Shown: positions 1 through 13,069, numbered from the stretch's first letter. The stretch is DNA of 64,000 bases from Prochilodus magdalenae (GCA_024036415.1 JAMWET010000805.1:289501-353500); one strand, 5' to 3'. Program-made: numbers and translations. Notes: a model not told the origin generated them from the sequence alone.

Positions 1-951
1 GTAAACATGGTTACATTTATTAAAGTAATTAACGGCCTTTTAATAATCAGGATATAAACAGTACATAATAAGCTTGTGTTTAGAAAATATTGTGTGTAAT
101 TGTGAGTGTCCATGGTATAAATATCTCGGGGGGACAGCTGGATAACTAAATATCTTTCAAGGTTGCCATTAATACCCTTTTCATTGCATCACTAGTTGTA
201 CGGTGTTATGTTGTGGACCTATAGATTATAAGACTTATTGTAATTGTATTCTAGTTGCTCATATGTTTACACTATTGACCCAACACACTCAGAGAGGCTC
301 CACGCATGTACACCGAGAAGGTTAACACCAGGACCAACTGCAGTGATATAATAAAGTCCTTTGATAATGAGAGCAGATTGTGTTAGTAGTTTCTGTTTCA
401 CACTTCCCTTCTGATTATACTGTGTATGGCTCCATCTACTGAATGCGTGTGGTAGTGTAGTGATCTCTGCGTTTTCTCATTCATCATGAGAAATGGACGT
501 TACACCATGAAGTAAATACTACTTGGTAAATACTACTCATATTACTTGGTAGGGAGGAGTGCAAAATGCATTTAAAGGTGATGATTTAAATAAATAATAT
601 TAATATTAACTAATCATATTCAATAAATAATCCACTCAATGTGTGGCCAAGATACAATTCTCTGCGGATTTTAAAAAGCAGATACTAAAAAAGCCTTGGA
701 GTATTATATTCCACTGCTTCACAAAATAGACTTCTATGCAGACATGGTTGGTATTTAGTGTATTCAGCGTATTTTAATTTTTAATTGAAGGTGTGAATTG
801 TATCTACCTGTAATAGGCATATAAACCATGGTGAATACATGTATGTGCGATGACACAAGGAGAAAAACGGCATTTCAGCAATATAAGTGATCTCGCCGTG
901 AGGAATAATACACCTTATCTATATCACTGTCTCTGTGTTTGTCTGTTCTAG
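1..951. other. rap1gap intron sequence, no exon found
   Basis: AT-rich single-copy-looking DNA leading to the acceptor ctgttctag at 943-951. I found no open frame resembling the upstream Rap1GAP sequence, so the preceding exon is outside the window. Confidence 0.5.
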
Positions 952-1133
952 AGGGCAATGCGGGTGAGGAGTCACTCTATGGAGACGATGGTGGGCTCTC
1001 ACAAACACAAGCCTGCAGGAGGAGGAGGAGTTCCGTCCAGTGTGAGTGGAGGAGTGCTCCCTCAGAGCAGCACTGAGTGCACCAAGAGCACCTTCACGGT
1101 GAGAGAGAGAGAGAGACAGAAAGAGAGGGGGAC

Positions 1134-1186
<53 letters not shown>

Positions 1187-1942
1187 CACAGAGAGAAAGA
1201 TAGCATTAAAGCTCTACTATAAAACTTTATTGGATGATGTAACTGCCTGAGGGGGTTTCAGATTGGTGCTTAACCGTTCAGCCCTCCACTGTTAGCTTTA
1301 TTTCATTAGTGCCTCCCTAAGGGTCAGTGTCTGACCACTGTGTTTGCTTGTTTACTTGTTTTCATATATTTTCAGAACAAAACAACAAAGACAAACCGAA
1401 ACAGCTAACCTACGAAATCAGCCAAACCTAACCTGAATAGCTGAATGCTGGTTTTCTGTCTGAACGCATATTGAGGTTACCGTTAGAGTTGGGTTAGACA
1501 TACATACATACATGCAGTCCTGCCTAAACAAGCAAGTTATCATTCAGGATAAAGGATCAATCAAACCTGAGTAATTAAGACATGCTGCTAATTGGCTGGT
1601 GGCATTGAGGATGCATCACTATACGGCTTTGTTCTACTTGTTCTTGGTTATTTTGTATTGTATCTCTGCTTCATGTGTGATTATTCATTATATATATCGT
1701 CGCTGTCCAAAGAAAAACAAGTATCTCCAAAACTGCAACTTTCCAGGAGAGGCCAAAAACCTCATTCAATTTTAATGTAAGTCAATGGAACCAGACGTCT
1801 TTCCAAGCACTTTTGGGCCTTATCTGTTGGTCCACTTATCATGCAATTCTCCCACAGTGTAAACAGCAGCTGCTGTTTTCAAATGATGCATAAAAGTCAA
1901 AATGGACAAAAATGGAGATACATGGTTTTCATTGGACAGCGA

Positions 1943-2014
<72 letters not shown>

Positions 2015-3073
2015 ATATATATTTATATATTTATATATATATGTTTTTTCTACAAGTAGAAACAGTTGTTAAAGTTGTCAAGATACATGGGTTTAAACCA
2101 TTTCCTTAGCTGCCTGAGACTTTTGCACAGTACTGTATGTATTACTTAATGTCCTGACATTGTATTAAAACAAGTGTGTGTGTGTGTGTGTGTGTGTCTC
2201 CGTGTATGTTTGTGTACATGCAGCCTCCAGTTCTTTCTGCCAAGTCTCCTCTGAAAAGTCCAGTGAAACGGCGCTCAGGCCTCTTTCCCAGACTGCACTC
2301 CAGCACAGAGAGTCCTACTGAAAGACATCCGACACGCAGGTATCACAGACACACATGCTTTGGTCACTACACTTTTAGGGAAATGGTGGTTCTGGAACTA
2401 CATGTATGTTTATATGCACACACTGAATCATCAAAAAAATAGTTGCACAAATAGTTCAACCGATCTCAACCGTGGTGCCCTCCATGTGGTGTCATCCTCT
2501 CAGTGCCCGTACCTTTGACAGACGGATGCATGATGTATGACTACATGTATAGAGATTGTTAGGTCGACTGCCCTTAACACCACATCAATGTCCCCAAGAC
2601 TGCTACGGTGTCATGCCAGGGGGACTCAGAATGGCAGTAGGTCATCTTCAGTGGCGAGTCCTGCTTTTGTCTTAGGTGGAGACGACTATGTGTGGAGGCA
2701 CTGTGGTCAGCACCAAGATGAATAGTTTGCTGTCATGCATCACACATCCAGTGTCCCTTCACCCCTACCGCACAATCTGCAGGAAGTGTGTGAGAATATT
2801 CAAGTTGCATGGAATGGATTATCACAGGACACCATTAGGAACCTGTATAACTCCATGGCGGGATGTCTGGCATGTTGCTTTAGTAAGCATGTTGGCCCAA
2901 CCTTATACAAAGAGACGCTACTTCTGTATGTGTAGCTCAATAAATATTGATCATATCAGTTTAAATTTATAATTTATAATTTATTGTTCATGGGAATCTC
3001 TATCTTACTTCCCAATTGCGCTGCAATCCCACACTTTCCTCTAGGTGGAGCTATTCTTTTGATGATAAGTGTG

Positions 3074-3127
<54 letters not shown>

Positions 3128-3784
3128 CATATATATTTACACAGTATGTTTGTGTTGCAGACATGAAGACAGCCACATAAATTATATTGACCCCGTTATG
3201 TCTTTCAGTATGTTTGCTAATGGCAGTAACTGTGCTGATAACACATTTTGTCCATATTTAAATGATGCAGATGTTTGAGTATATTCAGTTTTTCATATTT
3301 AAAATATGATGAGCTCCTCTAAAGACTCTGTGACTTGCTGAACTACTATGTAAATTATGCTCTTATTTTTCATAGTGACCAAAAAACAGCAGACATCATC
3401 CCGCACTCGCAAGAGGTCAGATCAGAGACTTCGTCTAATCCGAGCTCACCAGAGATCTGCCCAAGTAAAGAAAGGTCTGTGGCATTGTGGGGTCTCACTT
3501 ATGCTATATGACTCAATAGCTGAGTTTCTCCAGACAGTGACTAACTTCTCACCGGCTCCTTCTCTTTCGCTCTGTGTCACTGTCTGTACTTTGCAGGCCG
3601 TTTGTGAAGCTGAAGGAGTGCAGTGGCAGGGCAAACATTTCTCGCTCATCCTCCAGCACCAGCAGCTTTAGCAGCACGGCCGGAGAGGGCGAAGGCCTGG
3701 AGGAGCTGGACATGGTCAGACACACATTATGACAGCAGTTAGAAAATGATGTAGTTACGAAATGACATAGCACAGCACAATTAC

Positions 3785-3826
<42 letters not shown>

Positions 3827-6800
3827 TGGCACAGCCAACATAGCACAGTTGCTGCAGAGTCTCAGCACAGATACAGACCAACATAGTACAGTTGCATCAT
3901 GATTTTAAAACAACATAGAACAGTCACAGCACAGTTACAAAGCTACATAGCAAAGTCACAGCACAGTTACAAAGCTACATAGTACCGTGACAGCACAGTT
4001 ACAAAGCTATATAGCACAGTTACATTACAGTTACAAAGCTATGTAGCACAGTTACATTACAGTTACAAAGCTATGTAGCACAGTTACATTACAGTTACAA
4101 AGCTATGTAGCACAGTTACATTACAGTTACAAAGCTATGTAGCACAGTTACATTACAGTTACAAAGCTATGTAGCACAATCACAGTACAGTTATAAAGCT
4201 ACATAGTACAGTGACAGCACAGTTACAAAGCTATATAGCACAGTTACGTTACAGTTACAAAGCTATATAGCACAGTTACGTTACAGTTACAAAGCTATGT
4301 AGCACAGTTACATTACAGTTACAAAGCTATGTAGCACAATCACAGTACAGTTATAAAGCTACATAGTACCGTGACAGCACAGTTACAAAGCTATATAGCA
4401 CAGTTACATTACAGTTACAAAGCTATGTAGCACAGTTACATTACAGTTACAAAGCTATGTAGCACAATCACAGTACAGTTATAAAGCTACATAATACAGT
4501 GTCAGCACAGTTACAAAGCTATATAGCACAGTTACGTTACAGTTACAAAGCTATATAGCACAGTTACGTTACAGTTACAAAGCTATGTAGCACAATCACA
4601 GTACAGTTATAAAGCTACTTAGTACAGTGACAGCACAGTTACAAAGCTATATAGCACAGTTACGTTACAGTTACAAAGCTATATAGCACAGTTACGTTAC
4701 AGTTACAAAGCTATATAGCACAGTTACGTTACAGTTACAAAGCTATATAGCACAGTCACAGTACTGATGTGTTTTTATTCCAGTGTTAGTCACTCTTGTG
4801 GCTTAGGTATCATGATTATATTGTAACGTGTGACCTCTGTGCTTCTCATCCTAATATTTAGCACCTTCATTGTTACAAAGTCAAATTTGAAATAATAGAA
4901 GAACCCTTTTTGGTGCCATATAGAACCATTTCTTGGTAAAGAGTACTAAAGAGCATTGACATATAAACACTGACATATAAACATTAATCAATGTGATCCA
5001 ATTATGATATGATGATGATTGGTATCTAGACTGTAATACATGTAACTTGATAAGTGATTGTATGAGCTATTTGCCGATACCTACTGACAGCCCACATCAC
5101 AGTACAAAATGACATGCCATGCCAATGCAAACCTCATCATGGATACAGTTACTGCACAGAATGCAGCACAATCCAGCACGGCACAGCACAGCGTAGCCAG
5201 CCTGAAGCAGAGCTTTGAAGCAAGCAGGGTTATAATGGCAGGGCTTGTGGTGGAGGCAGTTTTAGCCAAGCAGGTTATATAGGCACTAGTTCAGAGTATT
5301 CCCTGCTCCAATATGTCTGATTCAGCACATCAGCAAACTGGCTGTTTGCGAAAAAGACTTTCCATTCTGGCTGCCTAGTAGCATCAGTCGCACTTGTGCT
5401 AACAGGCACAAAATCTCAGTAGCACAAAGGTGAACCTCAAAGCAGACAGAGGCATACTTCTAAAAACAGGTTATCATGTGAACATTGACAGCATGCGTGT
5501 ACACCAACAACAAACCTGCTGTACGTGTGGAGATGCTGATTTAAGAAGAAACTGGAGTGGTCTCTTATTTATTTTTTCAGAGCTGTATAGTGAGAATAGC
5601 AGCTAATGATCAGGTATATATGTATCATTAGCTGTGCAACCATGCAGGACTTTTGTTGTTATGACAAGGATGGTGTTAGAAGGTGGAACATAGCTCCAAA
5701 TACTGTTCCACATTAATGGTGCTTGTTCACAGATTGAAAGTTATCTGCAAATACGCCCCCATATCAAAACAGACCTTACACTTACACTGCTTACAATCTG
5801 GATGCTCATTTTCTTCTTGGCTCAGAAAGAACGATATTGGTATTACAAAAAAATGTTTACCCATCAGACCGTTATACTTGTTTCCACTGAACAACAATGC
5901 ATTTGAGAAGAGCCCAGAGACGGTGACAGTGTTTCTGGATGCTGTTGATATATGACCTCCAATGTGCATTGTACAGTCTTAACCAATAAGAGCCCAGACC
6001 TGTTTCCCCTTAAGGAAAAAAATAATGAAGGGTCAGTTATAAGATCATAAAAGATCAGTCTTATTGTGACAAAAAGGTCACATGGCGTCTTCTGTAAGCA
6101 TTATAACTGGTATTTCATCATGGTGTACTAGAAATGGCGTCAGAATGGGTATATGTAATATAGAATATGGGTATATGTAATATAGATATGGGTATATGTA
6201 ATATAGAATACGGGTATATGTAATATAGAGTATTTGTATATGTAATATAGAATATGGGTATATGTAATATAGAATGTGGGTATATGTGATATAGAATATG
6301 GGTATATGTAATATAGAATATGGGTATGTGTAATAGAATACGGGTATATGTAATATAGAATATAGGTATATGAAATATAGAATATGGGTGTATGTAATAT
6401 AGAATATGGGTATAAGTTATATAGAATGTGGGTATATGTGATATAGAATGTGGGTTTATGTGATATAGAATGTGGGTTTATGTGATATAGAGTGTGGGTA
6501 TGTTATATAGAATACGGGTATATGTAATATAGAATATGGGTATATGTTATATAGTATATGGGTATATGTAATATAGAATATGGGTATATGTTATATAGAA
6601 TACGGGTATATGCGATATAGAATACGGGTATATGTAATATAGAATATGGGTATATGTAAAATAGAATATGGGTATATGTTATATGGTATATGGGTATATG
6701 TGATATAGAATATGGGTATATGTTATATGGTATATGGGTATATGTGATATAGAATATGGGCATGTGTAATAGAATATGGGTAATATGTAATATAGGATAT

Positions 6801-7719
6801 GGGTATATGTTATATAGAACAAGTTATCAGAACATTAGAGCTCTTAAATGGGTTTTTCTAGCCCATCAAAAACATGCTGGTAATAAAGCAGTGCCATCTG
6901 AGGGCCACAGGTATTACCCTTTACGAAGGATTTACAAATAATTCTCCAGATTCCCTGAAGCTTTTAAAGATATCATGCACTGTATTGAGTGAAATACCTT
7001 AAATCGTTGAAATCGGAGCCAGATAAAGTGTGCTTGTTAATATATTTGGAACACTTAGAGATGCTTATAATTCACAGAGAAGTGTGTCAGTCATTCTTTT
7101 GCTAACTGGTCAGTTATGAAGGCATTCGTTAGCTGGACCAGGCTTGTTGGACCAGGGATTCTTTAAAACTGAAGTGGAGAACCCCTGAGCTACACCGGGC
7201 TTACTATAGCAAGTGGGAGCCAGATGGAGGAATGGTAGTGACAGGGCACTCGTGCATGTTGTGTTCCCCCAGAGCAGTCACCCAAGTTCGGCATCGTCCA
7301 CCATGTTCAGCCCCTCCCTCAGCGTGGAGAGCCCGAACTCTGCAACCCCACTCATTATGTGCCGCAGTCCTACTGGTAATAAAAGTGAAGACACTCACAC
7401 ACTCGCACTCACGCCGGCATGGGCATGCATGTAAGACCACGCTCATTGCATGCATGAACTCCACATACATAAGCACCCACCACACACACACATGCAGTAT
7501 ACTCCCGCACATTCACTAATGAGATTCCTCTGTTGTCCTCAGATGGGAAAAGTAAAACTTCACCTAGGTCAAACCTGAAGTTCCGTTTCGACAAACTGAG
7601 CCACTCTTCGACAGTGAGTAGAGTGGTCAGTCATGCCTCCTGTTAACTACCGTGTTAGCTTTCAGCATGGAAATGTAACAGCTTCTGTATATTGTCTGTA
7701 TATGTTTCAGGGGCATTAA
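952..7719 (+). CDS. rap1gap: Rap1 GTPase-activating protein 1, C-terminal exons (gene partial at left edge)
   Basis: Seven exons join in one frame of 242 codons including the stop: 952-1098, 2224-2339, 3376-3474, 3597-3714, 7210-7375, 7543-7613 and 7711-7719. They match, in order, the C-terminal tail I recall for vertebrate RAP1GAP: RSHSMETMVG; SPVKRRSGLFPRLH; SETSSNPSSPEICP; SRSSSSTSSFSSTAGEGEG; SPSLSVESPNSATPLIM; and SPRSNLKFRFDKLSH followed by GH and TAA. Introns show GT-AG ends. Rap1GAP stimulates GTP hydrolysis by Rap1 in the cytoplasm; its catalytic domain and upstream exons lie left of the window. The tail is Ser-rich and basic, and the KRRS motif is a consensus for basophilic kinases such as PKA. 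The donor after 3714 (gtcaga) and the acceptor before 7210 are weak, so the 3714/7210 junction is the least certain and a small exon could be missing there. Introns carry a Tc1-like insertion and several satellite arrays. Confidence 0.9.
1099..1185. repeat. (GA)n microsatellite at a splice donor
   Basis: A GA-rich run begins at the donor of the first rap1gap exon seen here (ACG|gtgagagagag) and continues with minor interruptions to about 1185. It is a purine-rich tract immediately inside the intron. Confidence 0.9.
1696..1946 (+). mobile_element. Short inverted-repeat element, copy A (MITE-like)
   Basis: About 250 bp bounded by inverted ends: left atcgtcgctgtccaa, right ttggacagcgatgat. The similarity continues inward through gtatctcc/ggagatac. 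Four other copies occur in this window (11443, 14098, 46899, 51632). No coding capacity. It sits beside a TA microsatellite, consistent with insertion at TA. Confidence 0.75.
1942..2042. repeat. (TA)n microsatellite
   Basis: A long run of alternating T and A directly abuts the right end of the short inverted-repeat element. A GT run follows at about 2174-2198. Confidence 0.95.
2427..3066 (+). mobile_element. Tc1-like element, internally deleted, copy 1 (in rap1gap intron)
   Basis: The left end atcatcaaaaaaatagttgc pairs with the right end gctattcttttgatgat as a terminal inverted repeat. Inside, broken plus-strand frames carry transposase remnants: a piece like VIFSxESxFCL (first catalytic Asp region, here mutated to Gly) and a C-terminal piece like WDGLSQDTIRNLYNSM, typical of Tc1-type transposases. 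Stops and frameshifts disable it. It lies between rap1gap exons 2224-2339 and 3376-3474. Confidence 0.8.
3070..3140. repeat. (TA)n microsatellite
   Basis: Alternating TA run just right of the Tc1-like copy. Confidence 0.9.
3787..3825. repeat. (CA)n microsatellite
   Basis: About 19 CA units in the rap1gap intron after exon 3597-3714. Confidence 0.95.
3905..4765. repeat. 32-bp minisatellite in rap1gap intron
   Basis: Tandem units built from ttacattacagttacaaag + ctatgtagcacag with a 32-bp period (for example, starts at 4021 and 4053). Two or more variant units (ctacatagtac with gtgacagcac, and tatatagcac with ttacgttac) recur in a pattern that suggests larger blocks were duplicated. About 25 units. 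Confidence 0.9.
4766..6144. other. rap1gap intron, no exon found
   Basis: No coding similarity recognised. Around 4895-4950 there is a fragment (gaaccctttttggtgccata, tagaaccatt) that resembles the dispersed sequences near 30700 and 40740, so probably an old mobile-element remnant. Confidence 0.4.
6146..6825. repeat. 22-bp AT-rich minisatellite
   Basis: About 30 imperfect copies of a 22-bp unit close to gggtatatgtaatatagaat plus two bases. Open frames across it are artefacts of the periodic sequence. It lies in the intron before rap1gap exon 7210-7375. Confidence 0.9.
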
Positions 7720-7749
7720 GCGAGATGGGAGTGACTGCAGAGTAAGCAG
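7711..7749 (+). other. rap1gap: rap1gap terminal coding exon: two codons, stop, then a possible 3' UTR splice donor
   Basis: After the acceptor tatgtttcag the frame reads Gly-His-stop (stop 7717-7719), like the ...GH end of mammalian RAP1GAP. The sequence then reaches AAGCAG|gtacgc at 7749/7750, a good donor, so this may be a 39-nt exon spliced to a downstream 3' UTR exon. A candidate acceptor is ctattttcag ending near 9593. The stop lies 30 nt before that junction, close enough to be compatible with escape from nonsense-mediated decay. The stop codon is well supported; the downstream splice is inference. Confidence 0.55.
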
Positions 7750-7783
7750 GTACGCTCACCGCTATTCTACATTCGTCTAATTT

Positions 7784-8816
7784 TTTAAAGGGCCCATATC
7801 ACAGAAATCAAAACTTCCCCATGACTTTTTCGGTAAACACTGGTTACCTTTAAAAACCACAACCTCAATACAGAACAGACCAATACCATAACAGGACAGT
7901 GGCCATTTCCACATAGTAGCCTTAAAGGTAAAGTGACAAGACCAGCCCGTTTCACTGTAGGAGATAAGGAGAGGCTGGATGACCATGTAAAGAAAGACAG
8001 TAGCAAGTTTACTGATACATAAAACTGGAATACTTTACATTAATTGTTGGCAAACTAACATGAACCATTGTAAATGCAGTCTTTTGACCCTAACAGATGC
8101 AGAGATTAGTTTCTCACTTCCTCAACAAGCATGTGGAAAGACATATCTCCTGATCATGAACAAGATGTACTGTGCTTTGGAATTGTGAAACATTTTCCGG
8201 CCTGTGAAAGTGAAGCAATGGAAACTACTAAGCAGGGTGCTGAAATCGCTGGAATTGGGTTAAGAACCAACCACTGCATTCCTAAAACCTAGAAGGATAG
8301 CGACGAACAATTTACAGAGGAATTATGGAATCCGGAATGATGGTGAGCAGAGATGCTCACTACATGCTTGATGAAGTGAATTGGTACAACATGGACAGTA
8401 CAAGTTCAGCCTATGTTTAATAGTGAAGGTTGGAGCATTCCCAGATGATGAGATCTCACAGGACTGTGATGAAACAGCAGTGTGGCCACTGGAAAACCAC
8501 TTGTTAGTGAAGCTAATCAGAAACAACGTCTCTGACTCTGGAGTGATGCAACAAGGTGATGTGGCCTATTGGGCCCAGACTGACCCTATTCCAGAGCAAT
8601 AGAAATATTAGGGTAAGAAGCGAAGCGCATAAAAGGATGAACCCAGCATGCATAGTGCACACTGTACAGGCCTCTGGAGGCTGTGTTATTGTCCAGATGG
8701 AGACTCGCCAACATTATATGGCAACAAAAATGAAGTCAGCTGACCTTCTTTTCTAATGGCACCAGCATATTCCAGGATGTCAATACCAAGATTCATCAGG
8801 TATTAATTGTGAAAAG

Positions 8817-8895
<79 letters not shown>

Positions 8896-8932
8896 GGATG
8901 GATGGATGGATGGATGGATGGATGGATGAATG

Positions 8933-9023
<91 letters not shown>

Positions 9024-9036
9024 GGATGGATGGATG

Positions 9037-9119
<83 letters not shown>

Positions 9120-9165
9120 GGATGGATGGATGGATGGATGGATGGATGGATGGATGGATGGATGA

Positions 9166-9259
<94 letters not shown>

Positions 9260-9506
9260 GGATGGATGGATGGATGGATGCTAAAGGTGGTCCAAAATCC
9301 TATTCACTTCATACAGCCCATATGCAGTCCTGTTTTAGGTTGTGACATCAGGAACTACAGCATTTTCTATAAGGTACAATACAGGACAGGACATCACTTT
9401 TAATGGAACAGTGACAAATTAAGACAGGTTGGAATAAGAAAGAGATTGGGAACACAGTCTTTATAGGTGGTCCTAGAAGGGAAACCTATGATATGGGCCC
9501 TTTAAA
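7784..9506. mobile_element. TTAA-flanked inverted-repeat element (possibly piggyBac-type, non-autonomous)
   Basis: A 17-bp perfect inverted pair, tttaaagggcccatatc at 7784-7800 and its complement at 9490-9506, bounds 1.7 kb. TTAA is embedded at each outer edge, the target duplicated by piggyBac-type elements. No transposase frame is visible. The interior includes a GATA/GATG tetranucleotide block. The left end is only 65 bp after the rap1gap stop codon. The piggyBac assignment is inference; the ends are seen. Confidence 0.6.
8815..9282. repeat. (GATA)n/(GATG)n tetranucleotide array
   Basis: About 460 bp of tagatagata runs alternating with several blocks of ggatggatgg, inside the TTAA-flanked element. 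The alternation of two unit types suggests block duplication. Confidence 0.95.
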
Positions 9507-11065
9507 GTCCAGTTCATGATTCATGCATTGTTCCTGCTTCACTTTATTCTATTCCCATTTTGACAGTAATCCATTTCTGGCTTCTATTTTCAGGCATTGT
9601 AGCTTAACCGGAGCCAAGAGACGTTCTGCTCATTTTGACAGCGAGAAGGGACCACCTGCTGTATGCACCGCTACCACCTTCATCACTGCTCAGTCAGCGC
9701 ACCCCTTAATGAACTGCACACGAGCACGACACCTTCATGCCTGCACACACTTAGAAACAAGAGACGAGCGAGTCTTAATGGATAAATCAGCAGCCAGCTC
9801 CTGTGCAACGTGCTGTACAAACCTGTGAAAGCTTCTATACTCCGAATTCAAAGGCACATTCACTCTAATGCTGCTTCTCATCCAACAGGTAGTGTACAGA
9901 ACAGCAACTTTCTTTCCCGAAGACTTGATTAGATATAGATGTAGTGTGTTCAGTTTCGTTTTCTGAGCATTTCCATGCAGCTGCATAGATGGTCTGGAAT
10001 GTCAGTGGGTGAAAAGACACAGGATGCTATCTATATGTTCAGTTTGTGTGATTTGACTGTGAGTTTAATCTTTCTGGTACTTTTAAATCATGGTTTCCAA
10101 TGATGTTCGGTACGTAATGACTGACCTCCAACCATATAGCCGAGCCATATGGCGTAATGGTAAGGAATAGCATATTAGCAGTCTGTCTGTGTGGGGGGGT
10201 TGTGTGTAGATGCTGCTTACTGGCTGAGTATGAGACTCTATAGGCTTTTTTCAGTCTGCTAGTTCTCTGAATTGCTAGTTCGCTAGTCTTCTAGTTCATG
10301 CAAGCTTCTGGCCCAGCATTTTTATAGTTGCCTTGTATTCTATTAAGCCCAAGGTACTGCAGTGGAATTGACTTGTCCATGCTTAGTCCACAAACATGTT
10401 CTTTTCATTTTATGCCAACTGTTGCGAGGTTGGAAAACTTTACAGAACATTAGCCAAGTAAAAACTATTCCAATTTATTAGAGCTTAAAAATATAGAATA
10501 CAGAATCTACAATACTGTGCAGCAGTCAGAGACCACCCTTAATTTTTCAAAAATTCCCAGCCAAATTCTAAATTTGTAAGTTTTGTTTTTAATTTGTTTT
10601 TTGTTTTGTCAAAATATCAGATATTATTGATTATCTGATTATGAATAAATGTATTAAAACATTAAATATGTTTTTTCCCAATTAAAAAAAAAAGTCAAAT
10701 GCACATAATTTACAAGTGTAAAATCAAGGGACAAAAACTGAAAACATTTAGAGACAGAGATAGAAAGAAAACATGACAATTAATAACCATGTTTTGTAAG
10801 ACTTATAAGACCAAAACTGTTGACTTTTGTAAGACCCAAAGTGTCCAGACCACCAAAACCCTTCAGACAAACAGAAAATGATATAAATGGTATGATAACC
10901 ACCGCAGAGTCCAAACCTTAGCATCACTAATTTTGTTTGGGATTAGCACAAAATGCTAAACCAACTTTTATGACTGAACTTTGGGGGTGTACCTGCCGAT
11001 TTCTTTGAGAAACTGAAAGGTGGAAAGTGGACACACCAAATTCTAATACATCGTATAATTAAATA

Positions 11066-11150
11066 TTTACATTTACATTTACATTTAAGGCATTTAGCAG
11101 ACACTGTTATCCAGAGCGACTTACAACCGTGCTTAGTGTTCCACTGGATA
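11066..11150 (-). repeat. SINE tail fragment
   Basis: catttacatttacatttaag, gcatttagcagac and tccagagcgacttacaa match, in reverse orientation, the 3' tail of the tRNA-SINE copies at 27718 and 61903. The tRNA-like head is not recognised here. Confidence 0.7.
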
Positions 11151-11442
11151 ATATTCCAGCTAGTACAGGAAGTGAAGAGCCTAAAACTCACCATGAGCTC
11201 AGACACTGCCCGAACAGGGGCCAGTGCTGGTACCTAGAGATTAATACACAGACATAGAGCAAGTAAACCATTACCTGGCAACCCCAACCCAGTGCTCATT
11301 CCTATAGAGGAGAAAAGGTCATTATAAGTGCAATTCAAAGGTTATTAAAGTGCAACACAATACACACAATTTACACCACTACTAGAGCTCACTCACTTAA
11401 GTAAATATGTGAAGGGTGGTCTCTTACAGTGCTATTCTATAT

Positions 11443-11692
11443 GTCATCGCTGTCTAATGAAAAACATGTATCTCTAGTTTTGTTGATGTTTATTTTTCTA
11501 CATAACCCGAACGTGGCAGGTGCTATATACATAGTGTAGGCATTTCATGTCTACTGGGACGATAGGAATGCTCCAAAATCACTAGTCAAACCTCTTTACA
11601 TTGACTTGCATTAAAAGTTAGGAACGTTTTTGGATTCTCCTTGGAAGTTTCTATTTTAGGAGATGCTTGTTTTTCATTGGACCGTGGCAAGA
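11443..11692 (-). mobile_element. Short inverted-repeat element, diverged copy E
   Basis: The ends tcatcgctgtctaatgaa and ttcattggaccgtgg and the inner motifs (agatgcttg, ttccaagg and agtcaatg on the reverse strand) match the family at 1696 and 14098, in the opposite orientation. One half is strongly diverged. Confidence 0.55.
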
Positions 11693-12850
11693 TACTACGC
11701 TTTAGTGCAGTACAATAAAAAAAAATCTATTATATATGCATATATATCTTAAATGTGTGTAAAGTCAAACTATATATGACTTTCATAACTTTTCATAACA
11801 TTAGTCAACATTGTTCAGGTAGGTAGCATTTCATAGTAAATTGGAAACCAGCATTATGTTGGGGAAAAAAGGGCACTATGGTTTGTCATTACACTGGACA
11901 GCAGTTGCTATGAAAGAAAGAATGCATGTGTGGGTGCAGCATGGATTGGTCAATTGGATCATGTGATCAGTTCTTTTACCATTTGGGCCATATGTTTTAG
12001 TATCAGGCTCTATTCCAGCTGTTATTGTTTCCAAGAGTTTTACAGATTTTGGTATTCGGTCCTTCAGAAACTCTGTGCTGACAACATCATGTATTTGTTC
12101 CGAAATGATGAACCTAAAGATATAGGCAGACGTTATTACAGTAATCTGAAAGCCTAAAGTAATGGCTTACTAGGTTAAGGGATTTTGGGAAGTCAGGTTG
12201 GGAATTCATACAGCATGAGTGGCCAAAACACTTTTATACTTACAGTTCATCTCCACATTTTTATTCACCAGTGCACCATTTAATCAGCATTACACAGACT
12301 TGAAATGTACATATACCAAAAATATAGTTTCAAAGCTCCATGCGTTGTTGAAGATCATGACTTGTGACTGAGTGAGCCATGTTTGTGATTCAGTTTCCTT
12401 TATAGACTGAGCGAACATCATGCACTTTCTGAAATGTCTGGGAAACGGGAAGTGCTACTATGTGCATTGTTCTCCATTTCCCCCCCAAAAAACTCATTGC
12501 GTACTTCTGTACAAATTGTTGCACTTGTACTGTGCTTTGCTAGGCACCCAAATGCTTTGTCGTAGTGGGAGCTCACAGTCAGTGTCTAGCCCCCGTCTGG
12601 ATGATGTGCAGCCATGTACGTCAGTGCACTCATCTGTTTGGTGCAAAGATTTGCAAAGTGATGCTTTAGCTAGAGCGTCCGTCCGAGCAGAGCGTGAATG
12701 GAGTAGTCCTGCTACTGCCCAGGAGTTTTTGTGTGATAGTGAACGGAGCTGAGGTACCAACAACAGTGTGTTTATACTGACATAATTTATTGCTTTTAAA
12801 CCTTGTGTCGATGTCATGTAAAATATAATTGCAGAGTAAATCTATAGTTA

Positions 12851-12937
12851 AATAAAGGAAGATAATTTAAAAAGACTATTCATGTTTATGTATATTTGGT
12901 TATGTAATGTGCCATCGAGAATTTATTATGAAATAAA
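12851..12937 (+). terminator. Candidate polyadenylation signals
   Basis: AATAAA at 12851-12856 and again at 12932-12937 (followed by atgttgtattttgtgtc) are the first convincing plus-strand polyadenylation signals in apparently unique sequence downstream of rap1gap. Confidence 0.35.
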
Positions 12938-13069
12938 ATGTTGTATTTTGTGTCATATGCATTGTCCTTTTTGAAGTCGCATCCAAAAATGCATCAAATG
13001 AATCAAAGAAAGTATATACATATTTACAAATCATGCAAATCAAAATATTGAAATCAATACAACAAAAAT

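Larger units (their letters stand above)
9507..12960 (+). other. rap1gap downstream region, possible spliced 3' UTR
   Basis: No protein similarity. A candidate acceptor ends near 9593, and the DNA from about 12420 to 12940 is non-repetitive and ends with two AATAAA motifs. The region also holds a SINE tail near 11066 and a diverged short inverted-repeat element near 11443. Assignment to the rap1gap 3' UTR is inference. Confidence 0.35.

Noticed and set aside
3905..4765. CRISPR-like array
   Set aside because: Units are contiguous 32-bp tandem copies without unique spacers, in vertebrate intron DNA.
12420..12752. 110-codon plus-strand frame near the candidate rap1gap polyadenylation signals
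   Set aside because: No similarity to Rap1GAP or other proteins; better explained as 3' UTR or downstream DNA.
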